Positions 50,380-58,788 of a DNA stretch of 64,000 bases are shown in pieces. The notes under the pieces are model-generated. The model searched no databases, was not told the DNA's origin, and was given only the letters and a program-made list of their open reading frames with translations. The stretch's first letter is position 1, and the number at the start of each line of letters is the position of its first letter. The position numbers and the translations under genes were made by a program. Source of the stretch: an uncultured Eubacterium sp. Its GTDB lineage: Bacteria > Bacillota > Clostridia > Lachnospirales > Lachnospiraceae. The stretch lies in contig NZ_CAKRAS010000004.1 in the NCBI RefSeq assembly GCF_934295145.1, positions 1-64,000 of the forward strand. Direction: 5' to 3'.

Positions 50380-51400
50380 ATTTTGTTAAATATGCATTTA
50401 AAAGCTCAAGTGTATTTTTTACACCATCTACATGAGAACGCTCATAGTTATGGGAGGCATAGACACCCGGACCGATCAGTCCGTGACGGATATCAAAACC
50501 GCCTCGCAGTGTTGCTTCCACGTCGGAACCATAGTGCGGATATACGTCAATGGCATAATCGAGATCATTTGCTTTTGCAAGCTCGGACAGTTCTGTCACC
50601 AGATCGTAGTTATAAGGTCCGCCGGAGTCTTTGGCACAGATGGAAACCATGTGTTCCGTACAGGTGAGATCATCGCCGACACAGCCCATATCTACACAAA
50701 GCATTTCTTCCGTATCAGCAGGAATAAAACTTCCACCATGTCCGACTTCTTCATAAACGGTAAATAATAAGGAAACTTTGCGATTCAAAGTAAGTGCGCC
50801 ATCAGCAACTTCTTTTGCAACGCCCAGAAGAATAGCGGCAGAAAGTTTGTCATCCAGGAAACGGCTTTTAATATAACCACTTGAAGTTACGACCGTGCGC
50901 GGGTCCATTGCGATAAAATCACCGACCTGTATGCCAAGTTCTTTCACATCTTTATCTGTGCTTACATTTTCGTCCAGAAGAATTTCCATATTTTCCTCTG
51001 TCGCTTCTACTTTCTGATCCGCTACGTGTGCGGACGGCTCCCTGTTTAATACGACACCGGTGTATATTTTTCCATCTCTTGTGTGCACGGTGCAGTTTTC
51101 ACCGTCAGCAGTGCACCACTGATGTCCGCCGATGGTAGTTGGGCGCAGGCGTCCGTTGCTTTTGATGGAACGCACCATTGCGCCAAGCGTATCCACATGG
51201 GCAGCAAGGATCAATGGACTTCCTTCCCCACCGAGTGTTATAAGGATATTGCCCTTGCGGGAACATTCCGGCGTATATCCCATTTCTTCCAATGTGGAAA
51301 TCAGATAGTGGCTCACTTCTTTTGTAAATCCTGACGGACTTGGAATAGAAGTCAGCTGCTTTAGCTGATCCGTAATAAAAGTAATAGTTGAATTTTCCAT
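50378..51400 (-). CDS. M42-family metallo-aminopeptidase
   Basis: A 340-residue cytoplasmic cobalt/zinc aminopeptidase of the FrvX/YsdC/PepA type, which usually forms large oligomers and trims peptides. Metal ligands and neighbours can be read: LAAHVDTLGAMV (His-Asp, about 66), RFLDDKLSAAILLG (Asp, about 180), VYEEVGHGGS (Glu-Glu, about 212), CVDMG (Asp, about 234) and YASHNYERSHVDGV (His, near the C-terminus). On the minus strand, AAGGAG precedes ATG 51400. It faces away from the opp importer, consistent with peptide use. Confidence 0.9.
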   Translation of the reverse strand: MENSTITFITDQLKQLTSIPSPSGFTKEVSHYLISTLEEMGYTPECSRKGNILITLGGEGSPLILAAHVDTLGAMVRSIKSNGRLRPTTIGGHQWCTADGENCTVHTRDGKIYTGVVLNREPSAHVADQKVEATEENMEILLDENVSTDKDVKELGIQVGDFIAMDPRTVVTSSGYIKSRFLDDKLSAAILLGVAKEVADGALTLNRKVSLLFTVYEEVGHGGSFIPADTEEMLCVDMGCVGDDLTCTEHMVSICAKDSGGPYNYDLVTELSELAKANDLDYAIDVYPHYGSDVEATLRGGFDIRHGLIGPGVYASHNYERSHVDGVKNTLELLNAYLTK

Positions 51401-51519
51401 AATCAAACTCCTTAATAGTATATTTTTGATCTGTATGAATTATATGATTCATACATTTATAGCAAAGTAGTTTTCTCTGTTATTCTATAACGAAATAGAA
51501 AATAATTCCAGTACAAAAA

Positions 51520-51619
51520 TAGGGCAGCGTCAGCTATGGCACAGTATGGAGTGAACGAAATGTGGTGGTATAGGGCAGCGTCAGCTGCGGCACCGTTTGG
51601 AGTGGATGAAATGCGGAGG
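51520..51619 (+). repeat. Two tandem 51-bp imperfect repeats
   Basis: TAGGGCAGCGTCAGCTATGG begins at 51520 and TAGGGCAGCGTCAGCTGCGG at 51571; about 80 percent of positions agree over 51 bases. The second runs into the outer stem of the structured element at 51608. Confidence 0.75.
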
Positions 51620-51811
51620 CTGGCAGGAGGACATGCACAAAGGACGGTAGGGCATTTTTCGTTGCAGGAGCGAGCATAGCCTGCCTCCGGGAGTGTGTCT
51701 GAGCACGCTGTTTTTGCGTGCGAGTTCGCAGGAGGAGGCGGAGATAAGCGGCGCAGCGTATGCAGAAAAATGTCCGTGTCCGTGTGCATGTCCTCTGCCA
51801 GCCCCCATTTC
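51608..51811 (+). repeat. Structured dispersed element, copy 1 (candidate ncRNA)
   Basis: An outer stem (GGCTGGCAGGAGGACATGCA at 51618 with its complement near 51783-51803, extended by GAAATG/CATTTC) encloses helices GGGCATTTTTC/GAAAAATGTCC, GCAGG/CCTGC, GCCTCC/GGAGGC and GCACGC/GCGTGC. Copy 2 at 58423-58617, inverted, keeps the loop sequences but changes both sides of these stems. This covariation points to selection on structure. The short open frames across it are not conserved. Confidence 0.85.
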
Positions 51812-51976
51812 AGGAAGGTAAAATTATACAAAAAAACCGGATTTTTCAGTACTGACTTTTGCCTGTTTTTACTTTATTATGGAAAAAAATCTGTAAAATA
51901 TGGACAAAAGGAGGAAAAATGTACGCGTATCAAAAACAGCTGTCCGAAAAATAAATACAAAAAACAGCTATTTTGG

Positions 51977-52005
51977 TTGACCATTATGTAAAAAACGGGT
52001 ATAAT
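51977..52005 (+). promoter_or_regulatory. opp operon promoter
   Basis: TTGACC at 51977-51982 and a perfect TATAAT at 52000-52005 with 17-base spacing. The transcription start is predicted near 52012. The stretch 51812-51976 between the repeat and this promoter shows no other feature. Confidence 0.85.
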
Positions 52006-52012
52006 ATAGAAT

Positions 52013-52024
52013 ATTGTCGACAAT
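52013..52024 (+). promoter_or_regulatory. Palindromic operator at the opp transcription start
   Basis: ATTGTCGACAAT is a perfect 12-bp palindrome directly at the predicted +1. The GT-CG-AC core is of the kind bound by GntR-family dimers; the GntR/FadR-type gene at 60109 is the nearest candidate. Confidence 0.5.
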
Positions 52025-52103
52025 TTACAATAGTAAAGTATTAGAGAATGTACAAATTGGCGACAGCGTGACGTATGAGAATGAGAGAGGAAAGGTGTAA
52101 AAA

Positions 52104-53045
52104 ATGGCAAAGTACACAGTACGAAGAGTCTTAATGGCGATTGTTACGGTGCTGGTAGTTGCATGTGTTACGTTTTTCTTGATGAATGCAATCCCGGGAA
52201 ATCCGTGGTTATCTGAGAAAACTCCGACACAGGCCACCATCGACGCTTTAAATGCTAAATACGGACTTGACCAGCCCCTGATCGTTCAGTTGGGCAAATA
52301 TCTCGGAAATCTTTTTCACGGAGATTTCGGTACATCAATCAAAATGCAGAAAAACCGTGCAGTTTTGGATATCATCAAAGACATGTTCCCGGTTTCTGCA
52401 AAAATCGGCGTGTTTGCGCTTTTATGGGCAATTGCAGTCGGACTTCCGCTTGGATGTCTGGCAGCTTACAAAAGAGGTACATGGGTAGACAGCTTCCTTA
52501 GAGTTGTATGTACAATCGGTATCTCCATGCCTGGATTTGTAGTGGCAACAATGTTACTGCATACATTATGTGGGGGTATTCCGGGAGTAAAAGTTTTCCC
52601 GGCATTATTTGACGGAACACCAAAGAGTTATGTCCTGCCATGTCTGGCACTGGGATTTTACCCGATGTGTTATCTGTCACGACAGACCAGAACAGCAATG
52701 CTGGATTCCATCAATCAGGAATATATTAAGACAGCACGTGCAAAAGGTCTGAAAAACAACAAGATTATTTTCAAACATGCACTGAGAAATGCACTGATCC
52801 CGGTTATTACTTACCTGGGACCGCAGATTGCATTTACACTGTGCGGCGGTATGGTTGTTGAACAGGTATTTTCCATCCCGGGACTGGGCCGTTACTTTAT
52901 CCAGGCTATCCAGACCCGTGATTATCCGTTGATCATGGGAACCACTATTTTCCTGGCTTCCTTCATCATCATCATGAACCTGATTGTTGACCTGTGCTAC
53001 AAACTGGTAGACCCGCGTATCAATCTGGCGAAGGGAGGAAATTAA
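52104..53045 (+). CDS. oppB: Oligopeptide ABC transporter permease OppB
   Basis: A 313-residue inner membrane permease with six helices. It starts KYTVRRVLMAIVTVLVVACVTFFLMN like DppB/OppB proteins. The ABC-interaction EAA-type loop is YIKTARAKGLKNNKIIFKHALRNALIP (about 208-234), and the end is VDLCYKLVDPRI. AGGAAAGG precedes the ATG. First gene of oppBCDFA. Confidence 0.93.
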   Translation: MAKYTVRRVLMAIVTVLVVACVTFFLMNAIPGNPWLSEKTPTQATIDALNAKYGLDQPLIVQLGKYLGNLFHGDFGTSIKMQKNRAVLDIIKDMFPVSAKIGVFALLWAIAVGLPLGCLAAYKRGTWVDSFLRVVCTIGISMPGFVVATMLLHTLCGGIPGVKVFPALFDGTPKSYVLPCLALGFYPMCYLSRQTRTAMLDSINQEYIKTARAKGLKNNKIIFKHALRNALIPVITYLGPQIAFTLCGGMVVEQVFSIPGLGRYFIQAIQTRDYPLIMGTTIFLASFIIIMNLIVDLCYKLVDPRINLAKGGN

Positions 53046-53047
53046 GC

Positions 53048-54394
53048 ATGTCTGGAAAGAAAAGATTTCAAAAGCCAGGCTCTCTTCAACCGAATATTGA
53101 TGATATTTTAGAGTGGAGCAAATTACCGGAGGACGCTTTTGATGCAGCGAGCCAGCAGGAAAAGGAAAGCTTTATCAAAGATCGTAAGAGTGTTTCCTAT
53201 TGGGCAGATGCATGGCGTCGTCTCCGTAAAAATAAAGTGGCAATGGTTGCCCTTGCAATCATCATTGCATTGGTTATTTTCGGATTTGTGGGACCGAGCG
53301 TGGTTCCTTATACTTATAAGCAGCAGGTACGTGGCTCTGAGGCATTACATCCATGGCATTACACACTGGAAGACCAGCAGAAGATCAATGATTACATGGA
53401 AGAGAAAAATGAGACTGCAAACCTGACACCGGATGAGGCAGTTGAGAAGGCAAGAGCCGAAGCAGAAGCAGAAGGCAAAGAGTTAAGCCGTATTGAAGAG
53501 TCTAAAATCCGTGCGAAGGCAAGTGTTGCCGAGCAGAAAGAGAGCGAAGAGCACATTACTGAGAGTGAAGCAGCCAAAGCCTTGGGCATCAAGTACAAAG
53601 CATTTGGTTATTCCACGCAGGAACTTCAGAAAAAAGCAGATGGTGAGAAAGTATTCCCGCATGTGTTTGGTACAGATGACCAGGGACGTGATATCATGGT
53701 CCGTGTCATGGTGGGAACAAGAATTTCTATCATCGTAGGTGTATGTGCGGCAATCATCGTACTGATCATTGGTGCATTATATGGATCAGTTTCCGGTTAC
53801 TGCGGCGGCGCAGTAGATACGGTAATGCAGCGTATTGTTGAGGTCATCTACTCCATTCCGGAGATGCTGATCATCCTTCTGCTTTCCGCAACATTAAAAC
53901 CGGCTTTGGAGCAGTTCCAGAACTCCGGTAACGGTCCGATGCAGAATCTGGTAACGGTTCTCGGACCAAACCTGATCTCCATGTTTATCGCATTCGGTTT
54001 ATTATACTGGGTAACCATGAGCCGAATCATCCGTGGACAGATCCTTCAGTTAAAACAGCAGGAGTATGTAACAGCAGCCCGCGCCCTTGGTGCAAAAGGC
54101 GGTCGTATCATTAGCAAGCATCTGCTCCCGAACTGTATCGGACAGATCATTACAACGACATTCCTGCAGATTCCATCCGCAATCTTCCTGGAATCCTTCC
54201 TTTCTTTCATCGGTGTAGGTGTATCTGCTCCGTTGACAAGTTTAGGTTCTATGTGTTCTGAGGCTTTAAGTGGTCTGAGCACATATCCGTACAGATTATT
54301 TATCCCGGCAGGAATCCTGAGTCTTATGATCCTGGCTCTGAACCTGTTCGGTGACGGACTTCGCGATGCATTAGATCCGAAGCTGAAGAAATAA
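53048..54394 (+). CDS. oppC: Oligopeptide ABC transporter permease OppC with large insertion
   Basis: 448 residues, roughly 100 to 140 more than a usual OppC. After a cytoplasmic leader and helix 1 (VAMVALAIIIALVIFGFVG, about 65) there is a Glu/Ala/Lys-rich, probably helical stretch from about 105 to 195 before the conserved FGTDDQGRDIMVRVM. The remaining five helices and the EAA loop YVTAARALGAKGGRIISKHLLPN are normal, as is the LDPKLKK end. GGGAGG precedes ATG 53048; the ORF opens earlier inside oppB. The insertion faces outside and may contact the binding protein. Confidence 0.9.
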   Translation: MSGKKRFQKPGSLQPNIDDILEWSKLPEDAFDAASQQEKESFIKDRKSVSYWADAWRRLRKNKVAMVALAIIIALVIFGFVGPSVVPYTYKQQVRGSEALHPWHYTLEDQQKINDYMEEKNETANLTPDEAVEKARAEAEAEGKELSRIEESKIRAKASVAEQKESEEHITESEAAKALGIKYKAFGYSTQELQKKADGEKVFPHVFGTDDQGRDIMVRVMVGTRISIIVGVCAAIIVLIIGALYGSVSGYCGGAVDTVMQRIVEVIYSIPEMLIILLLSATLKPALEQFQNSGNGPMQNLVTVLGPNLISMFIAFGLLYWVTMSRIIRGQILQLKQQEYVTAARALGAKGGRIISKHLLPNCIGQIITTTFLQIPSAIFLESFLSFIGVGVSAPLTSLGSMCSEALSGLSTYPYRLFIPAGILSLMILALNLFGDGLRDALDPKLKK

Positions 54395-54411
54395 GGAGAG
54401 GAGGAGACGAT

Positions 54412-55476
54412 ATGGAACAGGAAAAGAAAAATGATAAACTGTTAGAGGTCAGAGATCTCAAGGTCTCTTTCTTTACTCCGGCAGGAGAAGTGAAAGCAGT
54501 AAACGGAATTTCATATGACGTAAACTACGATGAGGTTATGGGTGTCGTAGGTGAGTCCGGTTCCGGTAAAAGTGTGGAAGCATATTCTATCATCGGATTA
54601 CTTCAGAATCCGGGTAAAGTAGTGGGAGGCTCCATTACTTTTGAGGGACAGGATATGCTGTCAAAAACCAAGGACGAGATGATCGAATTCCGAGGTAAAG
54701 AAGTAGCAATGATCTTCCAGAACCCGATGACCTGTCTGAATCCGGTATATACCATCGGAAATCAGCTGGTTGAGGCTCTGAAAGCACATGATAAAAATGT
54801 CAGCAAAGAGGATGCTGAGAAGCACGCAATGAAAATGCTGGAAGAAGTAGGTATCAATAACGTGGAAAAACGTATGAAGCAGTACCCGCATGAACTTTCC
54901 GGTGGTATGCGTCAGAGGGTTATGATCGCCATGGGTCTGATCTGTCATCCGAAGCTTCTGATCGCCGATGAGCCGACAACTGCGCTGGATGTAACCATCC
55001 AGGCACAGATTCTGGAGCTGATGAAGAAACTTCAGAAGCAGAATCACATGGGTATTATCTTTATCACACATAACCTTGGTGTTGTTGCTGAGGTATGTGA
55101 CAAAGTATCCGTTATGTATGCAGGTAAAATGGTAGAGCAGGGACCGGTGGATGATATTTTCTATAATCCGGGTCATCCTTATACCAAAGGTCTGCTTCGT
55201 TCCATGCCGCGTGTAGATGCAGAGAGCTATGAGCGTCTGATCCCGATCGAGGGTACACCGGTTGATATGCTGAATCCGCCGGAGGGATGTCCGTTCGCAC
55301 CGCGTTGTGAGCATGCGATGAAGATCTGTCTGCAGAAGATGCCGCCGTATGTTGCAATGGGTGAGAACCATCGTGCTGCATGCTGGCTGCGTGTTCAGGA
55401 TTGTCTGGAAGAAGCAAAAAAAGGTAATACTGAGACAGCGAATATTGAAAAAACGGAGGTAGACAGCCATGAGTGA
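54412..55476 (+). CDS. oppD: Oligopeptide ABC transporter ATPase OppD
   Basis: 354-residue ABC ATPase: Walker A GESGSGKS (about 47), Q-loop FQNPMTCLNP, signature LSGGMRQR (about 163), Walker B LLIADEPTTALD, H-loop ITHN. The C-terminal oligopeptide-transporter extension has the four-Cys iron-sulfur-type region CPFAPRC, ICL and CW. It powers peptide import with OppF. Its last 8 bases overlap oppF. Confidence 0.95.
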   Translation: MEQEKKNDKLLEVRDLKVSFFTPAGEVKAVNGISYDVNYDEVMGVVGESGSGKSVEAYSIIGLLQNPGKVVGGSITFEGQDMLSKTKDEMIEFRGKEVAMIFQNPMTCLNPVYTIGNQLVEALKAHDKNVSKEDAEKHAMKMLEEVGINNVEKRMKQYPHELSGGMRQRVMIAMGLICHPKLLIADEPTTALDVTIQAQILELMKKLQKQNHMGIIFITHNLGVVAEVCDKVSVMYAGKMVEQGPVDDIFYNPGHPYTKGLLRSMPRVDAESYERLIPIEGTPVDMLNPPEGCPFAPRCEHAMKICLQKMPPYVAMGENHRAACWLRVQDCLEEAKKGNTETANIEKTEVDSHE

Positions 55477-56506
55477 GAAAAATGATGTACTCGTTCAGGT
55501 TGATCACCTGAAGAAATATTTCCCGGTAAAGGGAATGAAAGGACCTGGTGTACAGGCGGTAGAAGATATCTCTATTTTCATCAAACGCGGTGAGACACTT
55601 GGTCTGGTAGGAGAGTCCGGTTGTGGTAAGACCACACTGGGCCGTACCATCCTTCAGTTGCACGAGCCGACTTCCGGAAAAATTGTTTACGATGGTGAGA
55701 CAATTTTCGAGGGACAGGATCCGTGGCAGAGAGATGCAGAGGGAAATCTGCATCCGGTAAAAGTACCAAAAGCAAAAAAAGTAGACATGCTTCCATACAG
55801 ACGGAAAATGCAGATCATTTTCCAGGATCCTTCCGCAAGTCTGGATCCGCGTATGACAGTTGGTGAGATTATCGGTGAGGCACTTGACATTCACAAGCTT
55901 TGTCCGAACAAACAGGATCGTACCGACCGTATCAAAGAACTGCTTGGCAGAGTTGGTCTGAATACAGAGCATGCAAACCGTTATCCGCATGAGTTCTCCG
56001 GTGGACAGCAGCAGCGTGTCGGCATCGCCCGTGCACTTGCAGTAAGACCGGAATTCATCGTTTGTGATGAGCCGATTTCCGCGCTGGATGTTTCCATTCA
56101 GTCACAGGTTGTAAATATGCTGGAAGATATGCAGGAAGAGATGGGACTGACCTATCTGTTCATCGCGCATGATCTGTCCGTTGTTCGTCATATTTCACAC
56201 CGTATCGGCGTAATGTATCTTGGAACTATGGTAGAGCTGGCAGAAAGCTACGAGCTGAACCGCCATCCGTTACATCCGTATTCACAGACACTGCTTTCCG
56301 CAGTACCTGTTCCGGATCCGGAGGTAAGCAGAAGCAGACAGCGTATCGTTCTGGAAGGTGATATTCCTTCTCCGATGAATCCGCCAAGCGGATGCCGTTT
56401 CCATACACGTTGTCCATATGCAATGGATAAATGTAAAGAATGTGTTCCGAAATTCAAGGAATACGAGAAGGGACACTGGGTGGCCTGCCACCTGTTAGAG
56501 CAGTAG
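55469..56506 (+). CDS. oppF: Oligopeptide ABC transporter ATPase OppF
   Basis: 345-residue ABC ATPase: Walker A GESGCGKTT (about 49), FQDPSASLDPRM (Q-loop), signature FSGGQQQRVGIARAL (about 175), Walker B FIVCDEPISALD, H-loop IAHD. The C-terminal extension has CRFHTRCPYAMDKC. Overlap with oppD by 8 bases shows coupling. It forms the ATPase heterodimer with OppD. Confidence 0.95.
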   Translation: MSEKNDVLVQVDHLKKYFPVKGMKGPGVQAVEDISIFIKRGETLGLVGESGCGKTTLGRTILQLHEPTSGKIVYDGETIFEGQDPWQRDAEGNLHPVKVPKAKKVDMLPYRRKMQIIFQDPSASLDPRMTVGEIIGEALDIHKLCPNKQDRTDRIKELLGRVGLNTEHANRYPHEFSGGQQQRVGIARALAVRPEFIVCDEPISALDVSIQSQVVNMLEDMQEEMGLTYLFIAHDLSVVRHISHRIGVMYLGTMVELAESYELNRHPLHPYSQTLLSAVPVPDPEVSRSRQRIVLEGDIPSPMNPPSGCRFHTRCPYAMDKCKECVPKFKEYEKGHWVACHLLEQ

Positions 56507-56617
56507 GATACTGCGGTTGTCTTGTTTGAGACTGTTCTCACTTTTTTGTGGGAGCAATTGGGATTGGGTAATGCAGGGTAGTCCTGTTTTATCAATAAAT
56601 TTATAAAGGAGAGTACT

Positions 56618-58348
56618 ATGAAAAAGAGATTGGTATCAGTTGTATTAGTTGCAGCTTTCGCTTTTTCCATGCTTGCGGGCTGTGGAAGCGACAACAGCGC
56701 ATCTAAAGACAACAACAAAACATCTGCAGATGCAGAGCAGACAGCAACCAACAGTGGTGATGGATTCAACATTACTGTAAACTTCGCATCCGAGCCGATG
56801 ACAATGGATCCGGCCCTGAACTCCTCCGTAGATGGAGCTGTCATGGCAAACCATTTATTCGAAGGTCTGATGAAATGGGAGAGCACAGGAGAAGAAGTTG
56901 AAGGTTCTGACGGAACTTGCGATGGTGCAAAACTTACTTACGGTCAGGCTGAGAGCTATGACAAAACAACAAATGATGATGGAACTGTAACATACACCTT
57001 CCACCTTCGTGATGGCATCAAATGGTCTGACGGAAAAGAGGTTACAGCAGGCGACTTTGAGTATGCTTGGAAACGTCTGGTTAACCCGGCTACAGCAGCA
57101 GATTACAACTACATGCTTGATTGTGTTGTAAATGCAAACGAGATCATGGCTGGTGAGAAAGATCCTTCTGAGTTAGCTGTAAAAGCAGTGGATGACAAGA
57201 CATTTGAAGTAACTTTAACAACAGATCTTCCATATTTTGAAGAGCTGTGTGCATTCCCGGCTATGATGCCTGTACGTCAGGACATCATCGAGGCTAACGG
57301 AGATCAGTGGACATTTGATCCTTCTACATACATCTCCAATGGTCCATACAAACTGACAGAGTGGACACATAACTCACAGATCGTAATGGCAAAAGATGAG
57401 AACTACTACGATTATGAGAACCTTGGACCGGATACTCTGACATTCAAACTGATGGATGATACAAACGCTATGCTTTCCGGTTTCAAATCCGGCGAGCTTG
57501 ATTACATCCAGGAGGCTCCACAGGCAGAACTTCCGAACCTGATCGCTTCCGGCGATATGAAGATCGTAGATTACCTTGGAACATATTATGTATGCTTCCA
57601 GACACAGAAAGCTCCTTTCGACAATCCGAAAGTACGTGAGGCATTCACACTGGCTGTTGATCGTAACTACATTGTTGAAAAAGTAACTCAGTCCGGACAG
57701 GTTGAGGCCAGTGCATATGTACCAAGCGGTATCTCTGATGCTGAGGAAGGTTCTGACTTCCGTAAGGTTGGTGGAGATTACTATGATCCGACAAAAGATG
57801 CTTATGAAGCAAACTGTGAGAAAGCTAGACAGCTCCTTGCAGAGGCTGGTTACCCGAACGGCGAGGGATTCCCGGTTGTAGAATATCTGTACAACACAAG
57901 TGATGCTCATAAAGCAGTTGCTGAAGCACTTCAGAACATGTGGGAGCAGGAACTTGGCGTAACAGTTACACTGAACAACCAGGAGTGGGCATCCTTCCTT
58001 CAGACACGTAAAAACGGTGATTACTCTATCGCACGTAACGGATGGATTTCTGATTACAATGATCCGGTTTCCTTCCTTGATATGTGGGTAACAGGCGGCG
58101 GAAATAACGACGCTCAGTACGCTAACCCGGATTACGATAACCTGATCAACCAGGCAAAAGCTGAATCTGATCCTGCTGCACGTATGAAACTGTTACATCA
58201 GGCAGAGGACATCTTAGTAGGTCAGGATTACGTAGTTGATCCGCTGTACTTCTATACACAGAAATATATGCTGCGTGATGGAATCGAAGGCATGTACTAC
58301 ACACCACTGGGATACTTCTTCTTTGGATATTGTACACAGTCTAAGTAG
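56618..58348 (+). CDS. oppA: Oligopeptide-binding lipoprotein OppA
   Basis: 576-residue extracellular solute-binding protein, family 5. Lipoprotein signal with lipobox LAGC at Cys-22, then a Ser/Asn/Lys-rich tether. MTMDPALNSSVDGAV (about 60) is the start of the fold; later family features are WSDGKEVTAGDFEYAWKRL and ISDYNDPVSFLDMW. It captures peptides for OppBCDF. The 111-base gap from oppF includes a CTCAC/GTGGGAG hairpin without T-run, which may raise oppA message relative to the upstream genes. Confidence 0.95.
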   Translation: MKKRLVSVVLVAAFAFSMLAGCGSDNSASKDNNKTSADAEQTATNSGDGFNITVNFASEPMTMDPALNSSVDGAVMANHLFEGLMKWESTGEEVEGSDGTCDGAKLTYGQAESYDKTTNDDGTVTYTFHLRDGIKWSDGKEVTAGDFEYAWKRLVNPATAADYNYMLDCVVNANEIMAGEKDPSELAVKAVDDKTFEVTLTTDLPYFEELCAFPAMMPVRQDIIEANGDQWTFDPSTYISNGPYKLTEWTHNSQIVMAKDENYYDYENLGPDTLTFKLMDDTNAMLSGFKSGELDYIQEAPQAELPNLIASGDMKIVDYLGTYYVCFQTQKAPFDNPKVREAFTLAVDRNYIVEKVTQSGQVEASAYVPSGISDAEEGSDFRKVGGDYYDPTKDAYEANCEKARQLLAEAGYPNGEGFPVVEYLYNTSDAHKAVAEALQNMWEQELGVTVTLNNQEWASFLQTRKNGDYSIARNGWISDYNDPVSFLDMWVTGGGNNDAQYANPDYDNLINQAKAESDPAARMKLLHQAEDILVGQDYVVDPLYFYTQKYMLRDGIEGMYYTPLGYFFFGYCTQSK

Positions 58349-58359
58349 TAAATGACATG

Positions 58360-58391
58360 AAAAGGAATCCTGCTTGCAGGATTCCTTTTTT
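58360..58391 (+). terminator. Terminator of the opp operon
   Basis: AAAAGGAATCCTGC pairs with GCAGGATTCCTTTTTT around TT; ends in T-run. Confidence 0.95.
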
Positions 58392-58422
58392 AAAAAAGAA
58401 AATTTTGTTTTTGTGTTATGAG

Positions 58423-58617
58423 GAGAATTTTATCAGTGAGAAGCACGCAGACACGGACAATTTTCTATCTGCGCTGCGCCGCTTATCTCCGATTGCTTCC
58501 GTGAACTCGGCTGCAAGATCAGCAGCCTCAGACACACTCACGCAATCGGACTATGCTCGCTCCGATGACGAAAATTGCCCTACCGTCTTGCGTTGCTTCT
58601 CACTGATGAAAATTCTC
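58423..58617 (-). repeat. Structured dispersed element, copy 2 (candidate ncRNA)
   Basis: The outer stem GAGAATTTT-ATCAGTGAGAAGC (58423-58444) is complementary to 58597-58617. Read on the minus strand it shares with copy 1 the blocks GACGGTAGGGCA, GAGCGAGCATAG, GAGTGTGTCTGAG, CGAGTTC and GGAGATAAGCGGCGCAGCG. The helices read TCGGA/TCCGA, GATTGC/GCAATC and GGCTGC/GCAGCC in place of the copy 1 pairs. It lies between the opp terminator and pepT. The rest of 58618-58788 is AT-rich leader without a clear feature. Confidence 0.85.
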
Positions 58618-58788
58618 ATCTACACAATGGCAATATTTTTCAGTCAGTCAGATAAATATTATAATAAGATTTTAGTGAAAAGAATACGAGTAATATAGGC
58701 GTACTTTTTTCAATGAAATTTTATTACCAGAATAATAAATTACTTTATATATAAATACATAGGAGTAATTGCTTTAGGAGGATTTACT

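Noticed and set aside
51457..51831. 124-codon minus-strand and 98-codon plus-strand frames over the structured element
   Set aside because: The core is conserved by base pairing rather than codons, and the equivalent frames are not kept in the second copy.
54661..55990. Two long minus-strand frames opposite oppD/oppF (269 and 292 codons)
   Set aside because: Both are antisense to well-conserved ATPase genes and have no family resemblance or ribosome site.
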